Shown: piece by piece, positions 31,358 to 40,933 of the stretch
Numbering within the stretch: the first letter of the stretch is position 1
Layout: each line of letters begins with the position of its first letter
Assembly (NCBI RefSeq): GCF_004211955.1
Contig: NZ_RHJI01000022.1
Span: forward strand, 1-64,000
Direction: 5' to 3'
Origin: Escherichia sp. E1V33
GTDB taxonomy: Bacteria; Pseudomonadota; Gammaproteobacteria; Enterobacterales; Enterobacteriaceae
DNA: 64,000 nucleotides
Notes under the pieces: generated by a model
Told to the model about the DNA's origin: nothing
The model's database searches: none
Seen by the model: the letters and a program-made list of their open reading frames with translations, nothing else
Made by a program: the position numbers and the translations under genes

Positions 31358-32743
31358 ATGGCAGATAACAAACCAGAGCTACAGCGTGGGCTGGAAGCTC
31401 GACATATCGAACTCATCGCCCTGGGGGGCACCATTGGCGTCGGCCTGTTTATGGGGGCCGCTAGTACCCTGAAATGGGCCGGGCCATCCGTATTGTTGGC
31501 CTATATCATCGCCGGGCTGTTCGTCTTTTTCATCATGCGCTCAATGGGCGAAATGTTGTTCCTCGAGCCGGTGACCGGTTCGTTCGCTGTCTACGCGCAT
31601 CGTTACATGAGCCCGTTCTTTGGCTATCTCACCGCCTGGTCTTACTGGTTTATGTGGATGGCGGTGGGGATTTCGGAAATTACCGCCATCGGTGTTTATG
31701 TCCAGTTCTGGTTCCCGGAGATGGCGCAGTGGATACCCGCATTGATCGCGGTGGCGCTGGTGGCGTTGGCAAATCTGGCGGCGGTGCGGTTGTACGGCGA
31801 AATCGAGTTCTGGTTTGCGATGATCAAAGTCACCACGATTATCGTGATGATTGTCATTGGCCTGGGCGTGATTTTCTTTGGCTTTGGCAATGGCGGGCAG
31901 TCGATTGGTTTTAGCAATCTCACAGAGCATGGCGGTTTCTTTGCTGGTGGCTGGAAAGGGTTCCTGACGGCATTGTGTATTGTGGTGGCGTCATACCAGG
32001 GCGTGGAACTGATCGGCATCACCGCCGGTGAAGCAAAAAATCCACAAGTCACACTGCGCAGTGCGGTAGGTAAAGTGCTGTGGCGAATCCTGATTTTCTA
32101 CGTTGGCGCGATTTTCGTTATCGTCACCATCTTCCCATGGAATGAAATTGGCAGCAACGGCAGCCCGTTCGTACTGACTTTCGCTAAAATCGGCATTACC
32201 GCGGCGGCGGGAATTATCAACTTTGTGGTGCTGACGGCCGCGCTTTCTGGCTGTAACAGCGGCATGTACAGTTGCGGACGTATGCTCTATGCGCTGGCGA
32301 AAAACCGTCAGTTACCGGCGGCGATGGCGAAAGTTTCCCGTCACGGCGTGCCGGTTGCGGGTGTGGCAGTATCTATTGCTATTCTGCTAATTGGCTCATG
32401 CCTGAACTACATCATTCCCAATCCGCAGCGTGTGTTTGTCTACGTCTACAGTGCCAGCGTGCTTCCGGGGATGGTGCCATGGTTTGTGATATTGATAAGC
32501 CAGTTGCGTTTTCGTCGTGCGCATAAAGCGGCGATTGCTAGCCATCCGTTCCGCTCAATCCTGTTCCCGTGGGCCAATTACGTAACAATGGCATTCCTGA
32601 TTTGCGTTTTGATCGGCATGTACTTTAATGAAGATACGCGTATGTCGCTGTTTGTCGGCATCATCTTCATGCTGGCGGTGACGGCGATTTATAAAGTTTT
32701 TGGCCTTAACCGCCACGGTAAAGCGCATAAACTGGAGAAATAA
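31358..32743 (+). CDS. yifK: Amino acid permease YifK (ThrP)
   Basis: 461-residue APC-superfamily amino acid transporter with 12 hydrophobic helices. The first helix has the substrate-backbone loop [24 protein letters not shown] marks helix 6. Recent work on E. coli assigns threonine/serine uptake (ThrP). It sits between the ECA operon and the tRNA operon as a single gene with its own leader. Confidence 0.93.
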   Translation: MADNKPELQRGLEARHIELIALGGTIGVGLFMGAASTLKWAGPSVLLAYIIAGLFVFFIMRSMGEMLFLEPVTGSFAVYAHRYMSPFFGYLTAWSYWFMWMAVGISEITAIGVYVQFWFPEMAQWIPALIAVALVALANLAAVRLYGEIEFWFAMIKVTTIIVMIVIGLGVIFFGFGNGGQSIGFSNLTEHGGFFAGGWKGFLTALCIVVASYQGVELIGITAGEAKNPQVTLRSAVGKVLWRILIFYVGAIFVIVTIFPWNEIGSNGSPFVLTFAKIGITAAAGIINFVVLTAALSGCNSGMYSCGRMLYALAKNRQLPAAMAKVSRHGVPVAGVAVSIAILLIGSCLNYIIPNPQRVFVYVYSASVLPGMVPWFVILISQLRFRRAHKAAIASHPFRSILFPWANYVTMAFLICVLIGMYFNEDTRMSLFVGIIFMLAVTAIYKVFGLNRHGKAHKLEK

Positions 32744-32795
32744 TCAGCAAAGCGCACAAACCGTAACCAAACGCGCATTTTATTTAAAAAGGGAC

Positions 32796-32824
32796 TAGAC
32801 AGAGTGGTGGGAAGTCCGTATTAT
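32796..32824 (+). promoter_or_regulatory. Promoter of the argX-hisR-leuT-proM operon
   Basis: TAGACA, 17-bp spacer, TATTAT, followed by a C/G-rich discriminator (CCACCCCCGC) of the kind found at stringently controlled stable-RNA promoters. The first tRNA begins 22 bp after the -10 box. Confidence 0.82.
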
Positions 32825-32845
32825 CCACCCCCGCAACGGCGCTAA

Positions 32846-32922
<77 letters not shown>

Positions 32923-32979
32923 TTTAGTCCCGGCGCTTGAGCTGCGGTGGTAGTAATACCGCGTAACAAGATTTGTAGT

Positions 32980-33056
32980 GGTGGCTATAGCTCAGTTGGT
33001 AGAGCCCTGGATTGTGATTCCAGTTGTCGTGGGTTCGAATCCCATTAGCCACCCCA
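32980..33056 (+). tRNA. hisR: tRNA-His (GUG)
   Basis: 77 nt counting the extra 5' G(-1) typical of tRNA-His; anticodon GTG in the loop TTGTGAT, encoded CCA. Confidence 0.97.
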
Positions 33057-33076
33057 TTATTAGAAGTTGTGACAAT

Positions 33077-33163
33077 GCGAAGGTGGCGGAATTGGTAGAC
33101 GCGCTAGCTTCAGGTGTTAGTGTCCTTACGGACGTGGGGGTTCAAGTCCCCCCCCTCGCACCA
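33077..33163 (+). tRNA. leuT: tRNA-Leu (CAG)
   Basis: 87-nt class II tRNA with a long variable arm (TGTCCTTACGGACGT), anticodon CAG, encoded CCA. Confidence 0.97.
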
Positions 33164-33205
33164 CGACTTTAAAGAATTGAACTAAAAATTCAAAAAGCAG
33201 TATTT

Positions 33206-33282
33206 CGGCGAGTAGCGCAGCTTGGTAGCGCAACTGGTTTGGGACCAGTGGGTCGGAGGTTCGAATCCTCTCTCGCCGACCA
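33206..33282 (+). tRNA. proM: tRNA-Pro (UGG)
   Basis: 77-nt cloverleaf, acceptor CGGCGAG/CTCGCCG, anticodon TGG, encoded CCA. Followed 6 bp later by the operon terminator. Confidence 0.97.
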
Positions 33283-33288
33283 ATTTTG

Positions 33289-33312
33289 AACCCCGCTTCG
33301 GCGGGGTTTTTT
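33289..33312 (+). terminator. Terminator of the tRNA operon
   Basis: Stem AACCCCGC / GCGGGGTT with a TTCG tetraloop and six T residues overlapping and following the stem. Confidence 0.95.
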
Positions 33313-33428
33313 GTTTTCTGTGCATTCCATCACTCTCCCTTCGCAATAAACGCCCGTAGTAACTCATTGCCACACGGTATGATTTCGCCATTAACTCATT
33401 GAAGGACGACTTCAGGCAAGGAGCGACT

Positions 33429-34664
33429 ATGCTGCAACAGGTTCCAACGCGTGCTTTTCACGTGATGGCGAAACCGAGCGGTTCCGATTGTAATCTGAAC
33501 TGTGACTACTGTTTTTATCTCGAAAAACAATCCCTTTACCGTGAAAATCCAGTCACGCATATGGACGATGACACGCTGGAAGCGTATGTCCGCCACTATA
33601 TCGCCGCCAGCGAACCACAAAACGAAGTCGCTTTTACCTGGCAGGGCGGTGAGCCAACGCTGTTGGGGCTGGAGTTTTACCGCCGTGCCGTAAAGTTACA
33701 GGCGAAATACGGTGCTGGCAGGCAGGTAAGTAACAGCTTCCAGACTAACGGAGTACTGCTGGATGACGAATGGTGTGCATTTCTGGCAGAAAATCATTTT
33801 CTTGTTGGGTTATCGCTGGATGGCCCGCCTGAGATCCACAATCAATATCGCGTGACTAAAGGCGGCAGACCCACGCATAAGCTGGTGATGCGTGCCTTGA
33901 AGCTGCTGCAAAAGCATCATGTCGACTATAACGTGCTGGTCTGCGTCAACCGCACCAGCGCGCAGCAACCGTTGCAGGTTTATGATTTTTTGTGCGATGC
34001 GGGAGTCGAATTCATCCAGTTTATTCCGGTGGTCGAGCGCCTGGCTGATGAAACGGCTACTCATGCTGGACTTAAGTTACATGCGCCTGGCGATATTCAG
34101 GGCGAACTGACGGAATGGTCGGTGCGTCCCGATGAATTTGGTGAATTTCTGGTGGCGATTTTTGACCACTGGATCAAACGCGATGTCGGCAAGATTTTCG
34201 TGATGAATATCGAATGGGCATTTGCCAATTTTGTCGGTGCGCCGGGTGCGGTTTGCCATCATCAGCCAACCTGTGGGCGCTCGGTGATTGTTGAGCACAA
34301 CGGCGACGTTTATGCCTGCGATCACTTTGTTTATCCGCAATATCGACTGGGAAACATGCATCAGCAGACCATCGCAGAAATGGTAGATTCTCCGCAGCAG
34401 CAGGCTTTTGGTGAAGATAAATTTAAGCACTTACCGGCGCAGTGTCGCAGTTGCAACGTGTTAAAAGCGTGCTGGGGAGGCTGCCCGAAACACCGCTTTA
34501 TGCTCGATGCCAGCAGCAAACCAGGGCTGAATTATTTGTGTGCCGGGTATCAGCGTTATTTCCGCCATCTACCACCGTATCTTAAAGCAATGTCTGATTT
34601 GCTGGCACACGGTCGCCCGGCCAGTGACATTATGCAGGCGCATTTGATGGTGGTGAATAAGTAA
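33429..34664 (+). CDS. aslB: Putative anaerobic sulfatase-maturating enzyme (radical SAM)
   Basis: 411 residues from the ATG at 33429; a longer frame start at 33399 lacks family sequence. Radical SAM CxxxCxxC at C21, C25, C28 (CNLNCDYC) and a C-terminal SPASM region with cysteines in PTCGRS, YACDHF, CRSCNVLKACWGGC. Enzymes of this type oxidise an active-site Ser or Cys of a sulfatase to formylglycine. The partner aslA lies next to it, convergent. Function in E. coli is inferred, not shown. Confidence 0.9.
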   Translation: MLQQVPTRAFHVMAKPSGSDCNLNCDYCFYLEKQSLYRENPVTHMDDDTLEAYVRHYIAASEPQNEVAFTWQGGEPTLLGLEFYRRAVKLQAKYGAGRQVSNSFQTNGVLLDDEWCAFLAENHFLVGLSLDGPPEIHNQYRVTKGGRPTHKLVMRALKLLQKHHVDYNVLVCVNRTSAQQPLQVYDFLCDAGVEFIQFIPVVERLADETATHAGLKLHAPGDIQGELTEWSVRPDEFGEFLVAIFDHWIKRDVGKIFVMNIEWAFANFVGAPGAVCHHQPTCGRSVIVEHNGDVYACDHFVYPQYRLGNMHQQTIAEMVDSPQQQAFGEDKFKHLPAQCRSCNVLKACWGGCPKHRFMLDASSKPGLNYLCAGYQRYFRHLPPYLKAMSDLLAHGRPASDIMQAHLMVVNK

Positions 34665-34668
34665 AAAA

Positions 34669-34687
34669 GCGGCCGTTTTGCGGCCGC
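34669..34687. terminator. Hairpin after aslB
   Basis: GCGGCCG / CGGCCGC separated by TTTTG, 4 bp after the aslB stop. GC-rich but without a following T run on the + strand; an A run precedes it, so it could serve the opposite strand. Confidence 0.5.
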
Positions 34688-34698
34688 CTGCGGTTGAT

Positions 34699-34804
<106 letters not shown>

Positions 34805-34831
34805 AAGGCAGATCACAGCGATAGCGCCGGC

Positions 34832-36487
34832 TTAGTCAGATTTAATCTGCGCGCGTGGAGGATATTTCTTCAGGATCTCCATATACGCGTGCATTTCAGT
34901 TTGCAGTGGCACTCCCATCGGAATATGACGCACGCCGATAGAGTCGCTCTCCTGCGGATCGGTATACAGGTTAAACACCGACGATCCGGCTGTTTGCATT
35001 ACCGTGCCGGTGAACCCACCCTGATACCCGCTCTGGGTATAAGCGTATGGCTGCTGAATCAGCACATGGTATTTGAACTCATCCATACGTACAGCAGAGA
35101 GTTTGCCGTTGAGGAAGTAGTGCTCGGCCTTACGGTTAGACTGACCGTTTGTTCCCAGGAAGAAAGATGTCTGGTCCACACCATCGATAAAGGTGGTTTT
35201 CGGCACTAAATTCGCGACTTTCGCGCCAGGATGCCCCGCCAGATCCAGTGCTGTTGGGAAGAGATCTGCCAGATCAACAATGCCGTCAGATTTACGCGGT
35301 TGGATCATGCCTTTCCAGTACACGAAAGTTGGAACGCGAACGCCGCCTTCCCAGGTAGACCCTTTCGCACCACGGAACGGTGTGCGACCGTGCGGAGGCA
35401 CTTCGGCTTCCGGACCGTTATCGGAGGTGAAGACAATAAGCGTGTTATCCAGCTGACCGTTTTTCTCCAACGTTTTGTAGAGATTAGCGAACACATCGTT
35501 CATCTCTACCATGCAGTCACCATAAGAGGTACGGGCCGGAGAACTTCCCGCATATTTGGCGTTCGGGTAGTTATCGAAGTGACAGCCGCGCGTACCGTAA
35601 TATAAGAAGAAAGGTTTATCGCTCTTCGCCATCTTGTCGAGGAACTTAACGCCATATTCCATCCAGCGTTGATCCAGGTCTTCCATATATTTCGGCGTAA
35701 TGTCAGCAATGGCCTCCTGTTCGCCGCCGCGTACAGCATGAACATCATCTTTGCTAAATGGTAATTGCTTGATGTATTCAGAACGGTCCGGACTCAGGGC
35801 GACTTCCGGGTTGACGTGAACATCGCGCCATTCGGTATACATATCGGACACTGAGTTGAAGCCACGGAAATCATCAAAGCCGACGTTCTGCGGCTGCGAC
35901 TCTTTGTTTTCCCCCATATGCCATTTCCCGATAGCCTGAGTGACGTAACCTTGGTCGTGCAGCAATTGCGGCAGAGTGGTTAACCCTTGCAGCCCGCCCG
36001 GTTGCCCGTACATCGGCGGCATCAGAATGCCGTGGTGGATGGAGTACTGCCCGGTGAGAATAGTGGCGCGGGTAGGGGAAGAACTCGGTTGAGAATAGGC
36101 AGAGGTTAAAATCAATCCCTGGCTGGCAACGGCGTCAATATCTGGCGTTGGGTTACCTACCGCTACGCCACCGCCATTAAAGCCGACATCCATCCAACCC
36201 ACGTCATCCAGTAAGAAAACAACCACGTTCGGTTTCTTACCGGTCTTTTTCTCTAATTCCGCCAGCTTCTGCTGGGTTTCTTTATCCTGTGCCGGATGCT
36301 GCATCACAGGCATCATATTATCGGCAATGGTGGTTGCAGGTTTAACCAGGTACTGATTGGGGTGATCATACCCGGCATAGCCTTCGCGAGCGGTAGCGGT
36401 TGAGGGGGTATCTGCAGCACTGGCGAGCAAAGGAATAGCGGCGGCGACAGCGACCACCAGTAGTTTGGGTGAAAACGAAATTTCCAT
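34832..36487 (-). CDS. aslA: Putative periplasmic sulfatase, serine type
   Basis: 551 residues with an N-terminal signal peptide (hydrophobic core about 8-22, likely cleavage after ASA at about 24). The sulfatase fold is shown by the metal-binding FLLDDVGW (D94, D95) and the activation motif S136-S-P-T-R140 followed by ATILTG, a Ser-type site needing conversion to formylglycine. Near 300, [16 protein letters not shown] and later TSDNGPE complete the metal site. Named arylsulfatase by homology; the real substrate is unknown. AslB next door is the expected maturase. Confidence 0.9.
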   Translation of the reverse strand: MEISFSPKLLVVAVAAAIPLLASAADTPSTATAREGYAGYDHPNQYLVKPATTIADNMMPVMQHPAQDKETQQKLAELEKKTGKKPNVVVFLLDDVGWMDVGFNGGGVAVGNPTPDIDAVASQGLILTSAYSQPSSSPTRATILTGQYSIHHGILMPPMYGQPGGLQGLTTLPQLLHDQGYVTQAIGKWHMGENKESQPQNVGFDDFRGFNSVSDMYTEWRDVHVNPEVALSPDRSEYIKQLPFSKDDVHAVRGGEQEAIADITPKYMEDLDQRWMEYGVKFLDKMAKSDKPFFLYYGTRGCHFDNYPNAKYAGSSPARTSYGDCMVEMNDVFANLYKTLEKNGQLDNTLIVFTSDNGPEAEVPPHGRTPFRGAKGSTWEGGVRVPTFVYWKGMIQPRKSDGIVDLADLFPTALDLAGHPGAKVANLVPKTTFIDGVDQTSFFLGTNGQSNRKAEHYFLNGKLSAVRMDEFKYHVLIQQPYAYTQSGYQGGFTGTVMQTAGSSVFNLYTDPQESDSIGVRHIPMGVPLQTEMHAYMEILKKYPPRAQIKSD

Positions 36488-36915
36488 GCAAAATGCTCCG
36501 GTTTCATGTCATTAAATGGATGACGTAATTAAGCATTGGTAATTGAGATCCCTCTCCCTGATAAAATGGGTATATAAATAATTATGATGGAAATATATTA
36601 TTTATTTGCCATGAGAATAAATCGAAAGATCAGGAGAGCGTTTTCAATCCTACCCCTGGTATGGGGGATATGTAAGGCAGGTTTATTGTATAGTGTTGAT
36701 TATTGATGCTGTTTTTGATTAGGAGTGTAATTAATATATATATTATTTATTGAATATTTTTAACAATTCGCAGTATTTATAATTAAAGAGAGTAAAGTTC
36801 TGGATAATATTTGCACAGGTAATTATTGCGAACGAAAGAAACCTGGATTGCAGAATTGTCTCATAACAAGTATTAAAGGATGTTATTTCCCGGACCTGTA
36901 TGGCATAATAATTGG
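36488..36915. promoter_or_regulatory. AT-rich gene-free region between aslA and glmZ
   Basis: 428 bp with no supported ORF, unusually AT-rich (for example 36580-36610 and 36715-36790). It should hold the aslA promoter on the left. A glmZ promoter candidate on the right is TGTTAT (36881-36886), 17-bp spacer, CATAAT (36904-36909), then 6 bp to the GlmZ 5' end. The AT content is what H-NS binds, but no specific site is claimed. Confidence 0.6.
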
Positions 36916-37122
36916 GTAGATGCTCATTCCATCTCTTATGTTCGCCTTGGTGCCTCATAAACTTAGGAATGACGCAGAGCCGTTTACGGTGCTTATCGTC
37001 CACTGACAGATGTCGCTTATGCCTCATCAGACACCATGGACACAACGTTGAGTGAAGCACCCACTTGTTGTCATACAGACCTGTTTTAACGCCTGCTCCG
37101 TAATAAGAGCAGGCGTTTTTTT
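36916..37122 (+). ncRNA. glmZ: GlmZ small RNA
   Basis: 207-nt Hfq-dependent sRNA, beginning GTAGATGCTCATTCCATCTC and ending in the terminator stem GCCTGCTC / GAGCAGGC (37091-37114) with a T run. In E. coli full-length GlmZ pairs with the glmS leader and activates GlcN-6-P synthase; RapZ with RNase E inactivates it, and GlmY protects it. A few bases differ from K-12 in the 5' third. Position between aslA and hemY is the K-12 position. Confidence 0.95.
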
Positions 37123-37720
37123 ATGGCTGAATAAACAACAGGCTACGTCGCTCTTGCGTCATTGGTTGTGCATTTAACCCCCTTACAAGAGAGCCTACCG
37201 TGACGATGGGAAGAAACTGATTATTCTCTATTCCTGTTAAATCGCGTCCGCAGCGAGTGGCGATATCTTCGACCAGCTCTTCTAACTCAACGGCATCGTT
37301 TACCAAATCCAGATCTTCGTCCAGTTTATCGTCGGCTTTAAGTGGCAGTGGGTAACCGATATAGCCGTTTTCTTGCAAGGTATTCCACACAGCCCGAATG
37401 ATCCATGTATCCACGGTACGGGGGGCAAACTGGCGTGCGAACTGACAAATGGAAAGTCCCTGACGTTTATCGGCCATGATTCGCCGCTTCTCGAGGAGCT
37501 TGATTTTTTCCTGCTTCGCGGCGGCTATCAGATACACAATAAAAAGTGTTAACCAGAAGATGAAGGTGTTGCCCGTACGCACGAAGGAAATAATCAACCA
37601 GCTTAGGCTAGCCAGAGCAGCGCATATCAAAAAGATCACAAAGAGCGTTGCCCGAAAAGGAGTAATTTCATGCGATGGCAAGCGGAAAAGATAGCGGGAC
37701 GGCGTGCGCATTTTTGACAT
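37121..37720 (-). CDS. Unrecognised membrane protein with acyl-carrier-protein-like tail
   Basis: 199 residues; I do not recognise a named gene, and I recall none here in K-12. Two hydrophobic helices (about 24-46 and 50-66) form a short hairpin, followed by a basic stretch (KQEKIKLLEKRR). The remaining 110 or so residues are soluble. From about residue 127, DDKLDEDLDLVNDAVELEEL and then TVGSLVRGL resemble helix II and the last helix of an acyl carrier protein, but the Ser that would carry phosphopantetheine is absent (VND in its place). This is reminiscent of DUF1493-type proteins, an inference from pattern only. The stop codon lies in the T run of the convergent glmZ terminator; hemY starts on the same strand on the far side, so this gene lies downstream of hemY. 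Confidence 0.75.
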   Translation of the reverse strand: MSKMRTPSRYLFRLPSHEITPFRATLFVIFLICAALASLSWLIISFVRTGNTFIFWLTLFIVYLIAAAKQEKIKLLEKRRIMADKRQGLSICQFARQFAPRTVDTWIIRAVWNTLQENGYIGYPLPLKADDKLDEDLDLVNDAVELEELVEDIATRCGRDLTGIENNQFLPIVTVGSLVRGLNAQPMTQERRSLLFIQP

Positions 37721-37760
37721 CCTTGTAAAAAAATATCGCCTCTGAACGAGGCGATATAGC

Positions 37761-38957
37761 TTACTGTGGCGGGTTGTTCTGCAACGTCAACATCAAGCCG
37801 TCGCGGCGCATCGATGCGGCTTCTTCCGGCTTGTGCAGTCTGTCCAGCGCGTCGGCAAGCCATGCGTAATCGTAGGCGTCCGGGCGTTGTTTCAGCGCAG
37901 CGCGGAAGGCGAGGGATGCTTCCTGCCATTCGCCGTGCTTCATTAGTGACTGACCCAATGTGCTCCACAACAGCGGGCGATCACCCACGTTTTTGATCTG
38001 TTGGCGCAGCACTTTTTCCAGCTGTTCCGGGTCATTGGTTTTCAGACGCGGGATCGGCACCAGCAGGCGATCGTCATACTGGCGTTTCAGGCCGTCGATG
38101 ATAATTTGCTGGGCAGTATCATGATCGTCACACTCAATAAGATGTTCCGCCATTGCTACCTGCAACGCAACCTGATGACGCGTTTTCCGGCTTTGGTTTT
38201 TCCACCAGTTACGTAAACCTTCGCTGCCGTCATCGGCCCTCGCCTGATTCATCAGGCCAATCCATGCCTGTTGTTCCAGCATTGCGCGATGTTCTTCATC
38301 ACCAACGTGGGCTTTCGCCATCGATGGGATGATGTCCAGCAGTGAACTCCATGCGCCGGTACGGATATACGCTTGTTCCGCCAGACGCAGCACTTCCGGA
38401 TGGCGTGGCGTAACTTCCAGCAGCTTATCTACGCCGTGGCGTGCAGCATGGTTTTCATTACGTGCCAGTTGTAGACGTACGCGGGTGATTTCCACAGGGA
38501 TGGTGTCGTTACCTGCCAATTCTGCGGCGCGTTCCAGATGCTGATTCGCGCGCGCTTCATCACCACGTTGCTGTGCGGCTTCGGCGGCCAGAAGATAGTT
38601 CACCACCGGTTGTTCAGCGTGATCGGCATTTTTTGACATCAGCTTTTCAACTTGCTGATAATCGCCTTCCGCCAGTTTTAGCAGTGCTTGTTCTGTCTGC
38701 TTACGTGCACGGCGACGCTTACGTCCGACAAACCACCCCCGGGTGTGCGCACCGGTGCGGAAGATCCGCCGCAGTAGCCACTCAATGGCAAACAGTACGA
38801 CCATCGCCAGAATTAAAATGATCGCCAGGCCAGTAACGCTGGTTTCGATATTGTAGGTATCGGTCTGGATTAGCACGTAACCCTGATGACCGGCGATCAT
38901 CGGGCCAACTACGATCCCCGCAATCAGCAACACAAAGAGCAATAACACTTTTAGCAT
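37761..38957 (-). CDS. hemY: HemY, TPR membrane protein of the hem operon
   Basis: 398 residues. Two N-terminal membrane helices (about 1-25 and 40-62), then a cytoplasmic or membrane-facing TPR-like helical domain (for example LLKLAEGDYQQVEKLMSKNADHAE). The proteobacterial HemY is not the protoporphyrinogen oxidase of the same name; its role in late heme synthesis is unproven. Last gene of hemCDXY, two bases after hemX. Confidence 0.94.
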   Translation of the reverse strand: MLKVLLLFVLLIAGIVVGPMIAGHQGYVLIQTDTYNIETSVTGLAIILILAMVVLFAIEWLLRRIFRTGAHTRGWFVGRKRRRARKQTEQALLKLAEGDYQQVEKLMSKNADHAEQPVVNYLLAAEAAQQRGDEARANQHLERAAELAGNDTIPVEITRVRLQLARNENHAARHGVDKLLEVTPRHPEVLRLAEQAYIRTGAWSSLLDIIPSMAKAHVGDEEHRAMLEQQAWIGLMNQARADDGSEGLRNWWKNQSRKTRHQVALQVAMAEHLIECDDHDTAQQIIIDGLKRQYDDRLLVPIPRLKTNDPEQLEKVLRQQIKNVGDRPLLWSTLGQSLMKHGEWQEASLAFRAALKQRPDAYDYAWLADALDRLHKPEEAASMRRDGLMLTLQNNPPQ

Positions 38958-38959
38958 GG

Positions 38960-40171
38960 TTATTCTCCTTGCGGCGCGGCTGCCGGAGTATCAGCTTGCG
39001 GTGCAGGTGCAGGTGCAGGTGCAGGTGCAGGTGCAGGTGCAGGTTTGGCTTCCGTTGCCCCCGCTGCCGGTTGTGCCAGCAGGTTACGCACGCGAGTCTG
39101 CATCAGTTTTTCCAGCATCGCCTGGCTTTGCAGTGTTTCCGGGAGATCCATCGAGATATTTTGCTGACTTAACTGGTCCACCTCGTCGAGGAATGCTTTG
39201 GTCGTTGCATCTTCAGTATCGTAATAAGCACGAACCCAGGTGGAGACATTCTCCAGTGCCTGGCGGTAAGTCTCTTCCTGATGACGCGGCACAGCTTGTG
39301 CGGCGACCAGCAGACGGGAACGAATATTTTCGCGCAGATAGATATCCTGATTCGGCGCTAACAGCGGTACGGCAGTATCATCACGACGGCGAATCGTAAT
39401 GAAGTTGTCCATAAAACTCTGCCAGCTTTTTTGCAGATTGACGCGCCATTCGCTGATGGAGCTGGAAAGCTCTTCACCGTCGGAATCCATCGGTGAACCG
39501 TCGCTGTCATTATCGGCCAGACGCAGGTTATCTACCTGATTAGAAAGCTGGTTTAGCTTAAGGATGATGCCGTCATAATCTACCTGCGATACCGCAGAAA
39601 GGCTTGCGATATCATCGGTAATTGCCCGACGAACGGTAATCAGACTCGGGTCATTCATATCCGCCAGGCTGGCGTCTGCACTTTTCAGCAACGCTGCAGC
39701 GGTCGTGACGTCCTGATCGCTCCAGAGTTTACGACCGGCGAGTTTTACCAGAAAGTCCGCCTGTGCCAGAAGCCAGGTTTTGGCATCGCTACCAGAGATG
39801 GTGGCGACCTTTTGTTGGACTTCATCCAGCTGTTTTGCCAGCGTTTTTTGCTGACGATTCGCCTGTTCAAGCTGTGCAGCTTGTTGCTTGATAATGCCTT
39901 CCAGCTCGGCTTTTTGGCTCTCCTGGGCTTTTTGCAGCGCCGTGAGTTGGCTTGCCAGGGCATCGCTGGTGGCAGTCTGACTGACGGCCTGTTGTTTACC
40001 CCAGCCATACAAACCGACGCCTGCTGCCAGAGCAATGGCGATAGCCACCGCACTGAGAATCAGAGCGGTACTGTTCTTACTCTTCTTTTCTGCAACGACA
40101 GGTTGTGGCGTGGTGTCCACGGCCTCCCTGGTATCTTCAACCACGGCGGAGGTTTTTTCTTGTTCCGTCAT
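38960..40171 (-). CDS. hemX: HemX, membrane protein of the hem operon
   Basis: 403 residues: an N-terminal cytoplasmic stretch, one membrane helix (about 34-53), a coiled coil (about 75-125, rich in Gln/Lys/Leu) and a C-terminal Ala-Pro tail. It has been annotated as uroporphyrinogen III methylase, but nothing in the sequence supports a methyltransferase. The tail contains seven consecutive Pro-Ala pairs encoded by a hexanucleotide repeat; K-12, by memory, is 393 residues with two pairs. In frame, no disruption. Confidence 0.94.
   Translation of the reverse strand: MTEQEKTSAVVEDTREAVDTTPQPVVAEKKSKNSTALILSAVAIAIALAAGVGLYGWGKQQAVSQTATSDALASQLTALQKAQESQKAELEGIIKQQAAQLEQANRQQKTLAKQLDEVQQKVATISGSDAKTWLLAQADFLVKLAGRKLWSDQDVTTAAALLKSADASLADMNDPSLITVRRAITDDIASLSAVSQVDYDGIILKLNQLSNQVDNLRLADNDSDGSPMDSDGEELSSSISEWRVNLQKSWQSFMDNFITIRRRDDTAVPLLAPNQDIYLRENIRSRLLVAAQAVPRHQEETYRQALENVSTWVRAYYDTEDATTKAFLDEVDQLSQQNISMDLPETLQSQAMLEKLMQTRVRNLLAQPAAGATEAKPAPAPAPAPAPAPAPQADTPAAAPQGE
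39001..39042. repeat. Hexanucleotide tandem repeat in hemX
   Basis: Seven perfect head-to-tail copies of GTGCAG (+ strand), encoding (Ala-Pro)n on the - strand near the HemX C-terminus. Copy number change is always in frame, as the unit is six bases. Confidence 0.97.
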
Positions 40172-40192
40172 TATGGCTTCCTGTTATGAGAG

Positions 40193-40933
40193 TTATTGTA
40201 ATGCCCGTAATAGCGCATCGTTGTCAGCGTTATCGGTGACCTTAATGTCATTCCAGCCCAGTTCCCGGGCGAGTTTCGCCAAACGCTCACTGACGACCAA
40301 AAGCCGACAGCGTAGTAACCAGTGCTCACGATACCATTGTGGGATCAATGACCAGAGTTGATGCAACATTTCACCGCTGGTAACAACGACGGTCGTCACC
40401 TCGCGAGATTGCCAACGCATCGCCTCTTCTGCACCGTCATAATGAATGGCGCACCGTTGATAACATTCACAAAAAGCGACTTCAGCACCGCGTGCTGTCA
40501 GAGTTTCTCCAATCAGCTCACGACCGCCGTTGCCACGTAATATCAGCGCACGTTTGCCAGCAATATTTTGTAATTCAGGTAATTGTAGCAAGACTTCACT
40601 AATTTCCCGATCCTGCGGATAACGAACCTGGTTTCCACTCACGGTATGCAGCGCCAGCGCAGTGGTGCGGCCGATGGCGAAATAACCAGCAAGTAATGGC
40701 CACTTAAGAGCTTGCTGATGCAGTTGCGATTGGGCATAAGCAACGGCGTGTTGCGAAAGGGCAAACAACAGATCGCCTTCACCAAGTGCCGATAGCTGGT
40801 CGGCAAGTTGTGGTAATTGCCGACCTGGGGAAAACTCTATCAGTGGAAAATGCCAGGCCACCTGCCCCAGTGTGCGCAGACGGCTCACTAACTCTTCTCC
40901 AGCTGGAGATGGGCGGGTGACCAGGATACTCAT
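40193..40933 (-). CDS. hemD: Uroporphyrinogen III synthase
   Basis: 246 residues, HEM4 family, two alpha/beta lobes. It closes hydroxymethylbilane with inversion of ring D. Recognisable segments are [19 protein letters not shown] at the start and VVVTSGEML near 170. It overlaps hemC by 4 bp. Confidence 0.96.
   Translation of the reverse strand: MSILVTRPSPAGEELVSRLRTLGQVAWHFPLIEFSPGRQLPQLADQLSALGEGDLLFALSQHAVAYAQSQLHQQALKWPLLAGYFAIGRTTALALHTVSGNQVRYPQDREISEVLLQLPELQNIAGKRALILRGNGGRELIGETLTARGAEVAFCECYQRCAIHYDGAEEAMRWQSREVTTVVVTSGEMLHQLWSLIPQWYREHWLLRCRLLVVSERLAKLARELGWNDIKVTDNADNDALLRALQ

Noticed and set aside
32978-33172. 64-codon ORF across tRNA-His and tRNA-Leu
   Set aside because: It reads straight through two tRNA genes and has no independent support.
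36900-36918. Possible sigma-54 promoter (TGGCAT-N5-TTGGG) for glmZ
   Set aside because: The -12 element would place the start about 10 bases inside the known GlmZ 5' end, and TTGGG is a poor match to TTGCA. The sigma-70-like CATAAT fits the 5' end better.
36743-37060. 105-codon ORF on the - strand antisense to glmZ
   Set aside because: It lies over the sRNA and the AT-rich gap, has no family resemblance and no good ribosome-binding site.
39001-39042. GTGCAG repeats as a CRISPR-like or regulatory array
   Set aside because: The units are 6 bp with no spacers and code for an in-frame Ala-Pro tail; this is a simple tandem repeat.
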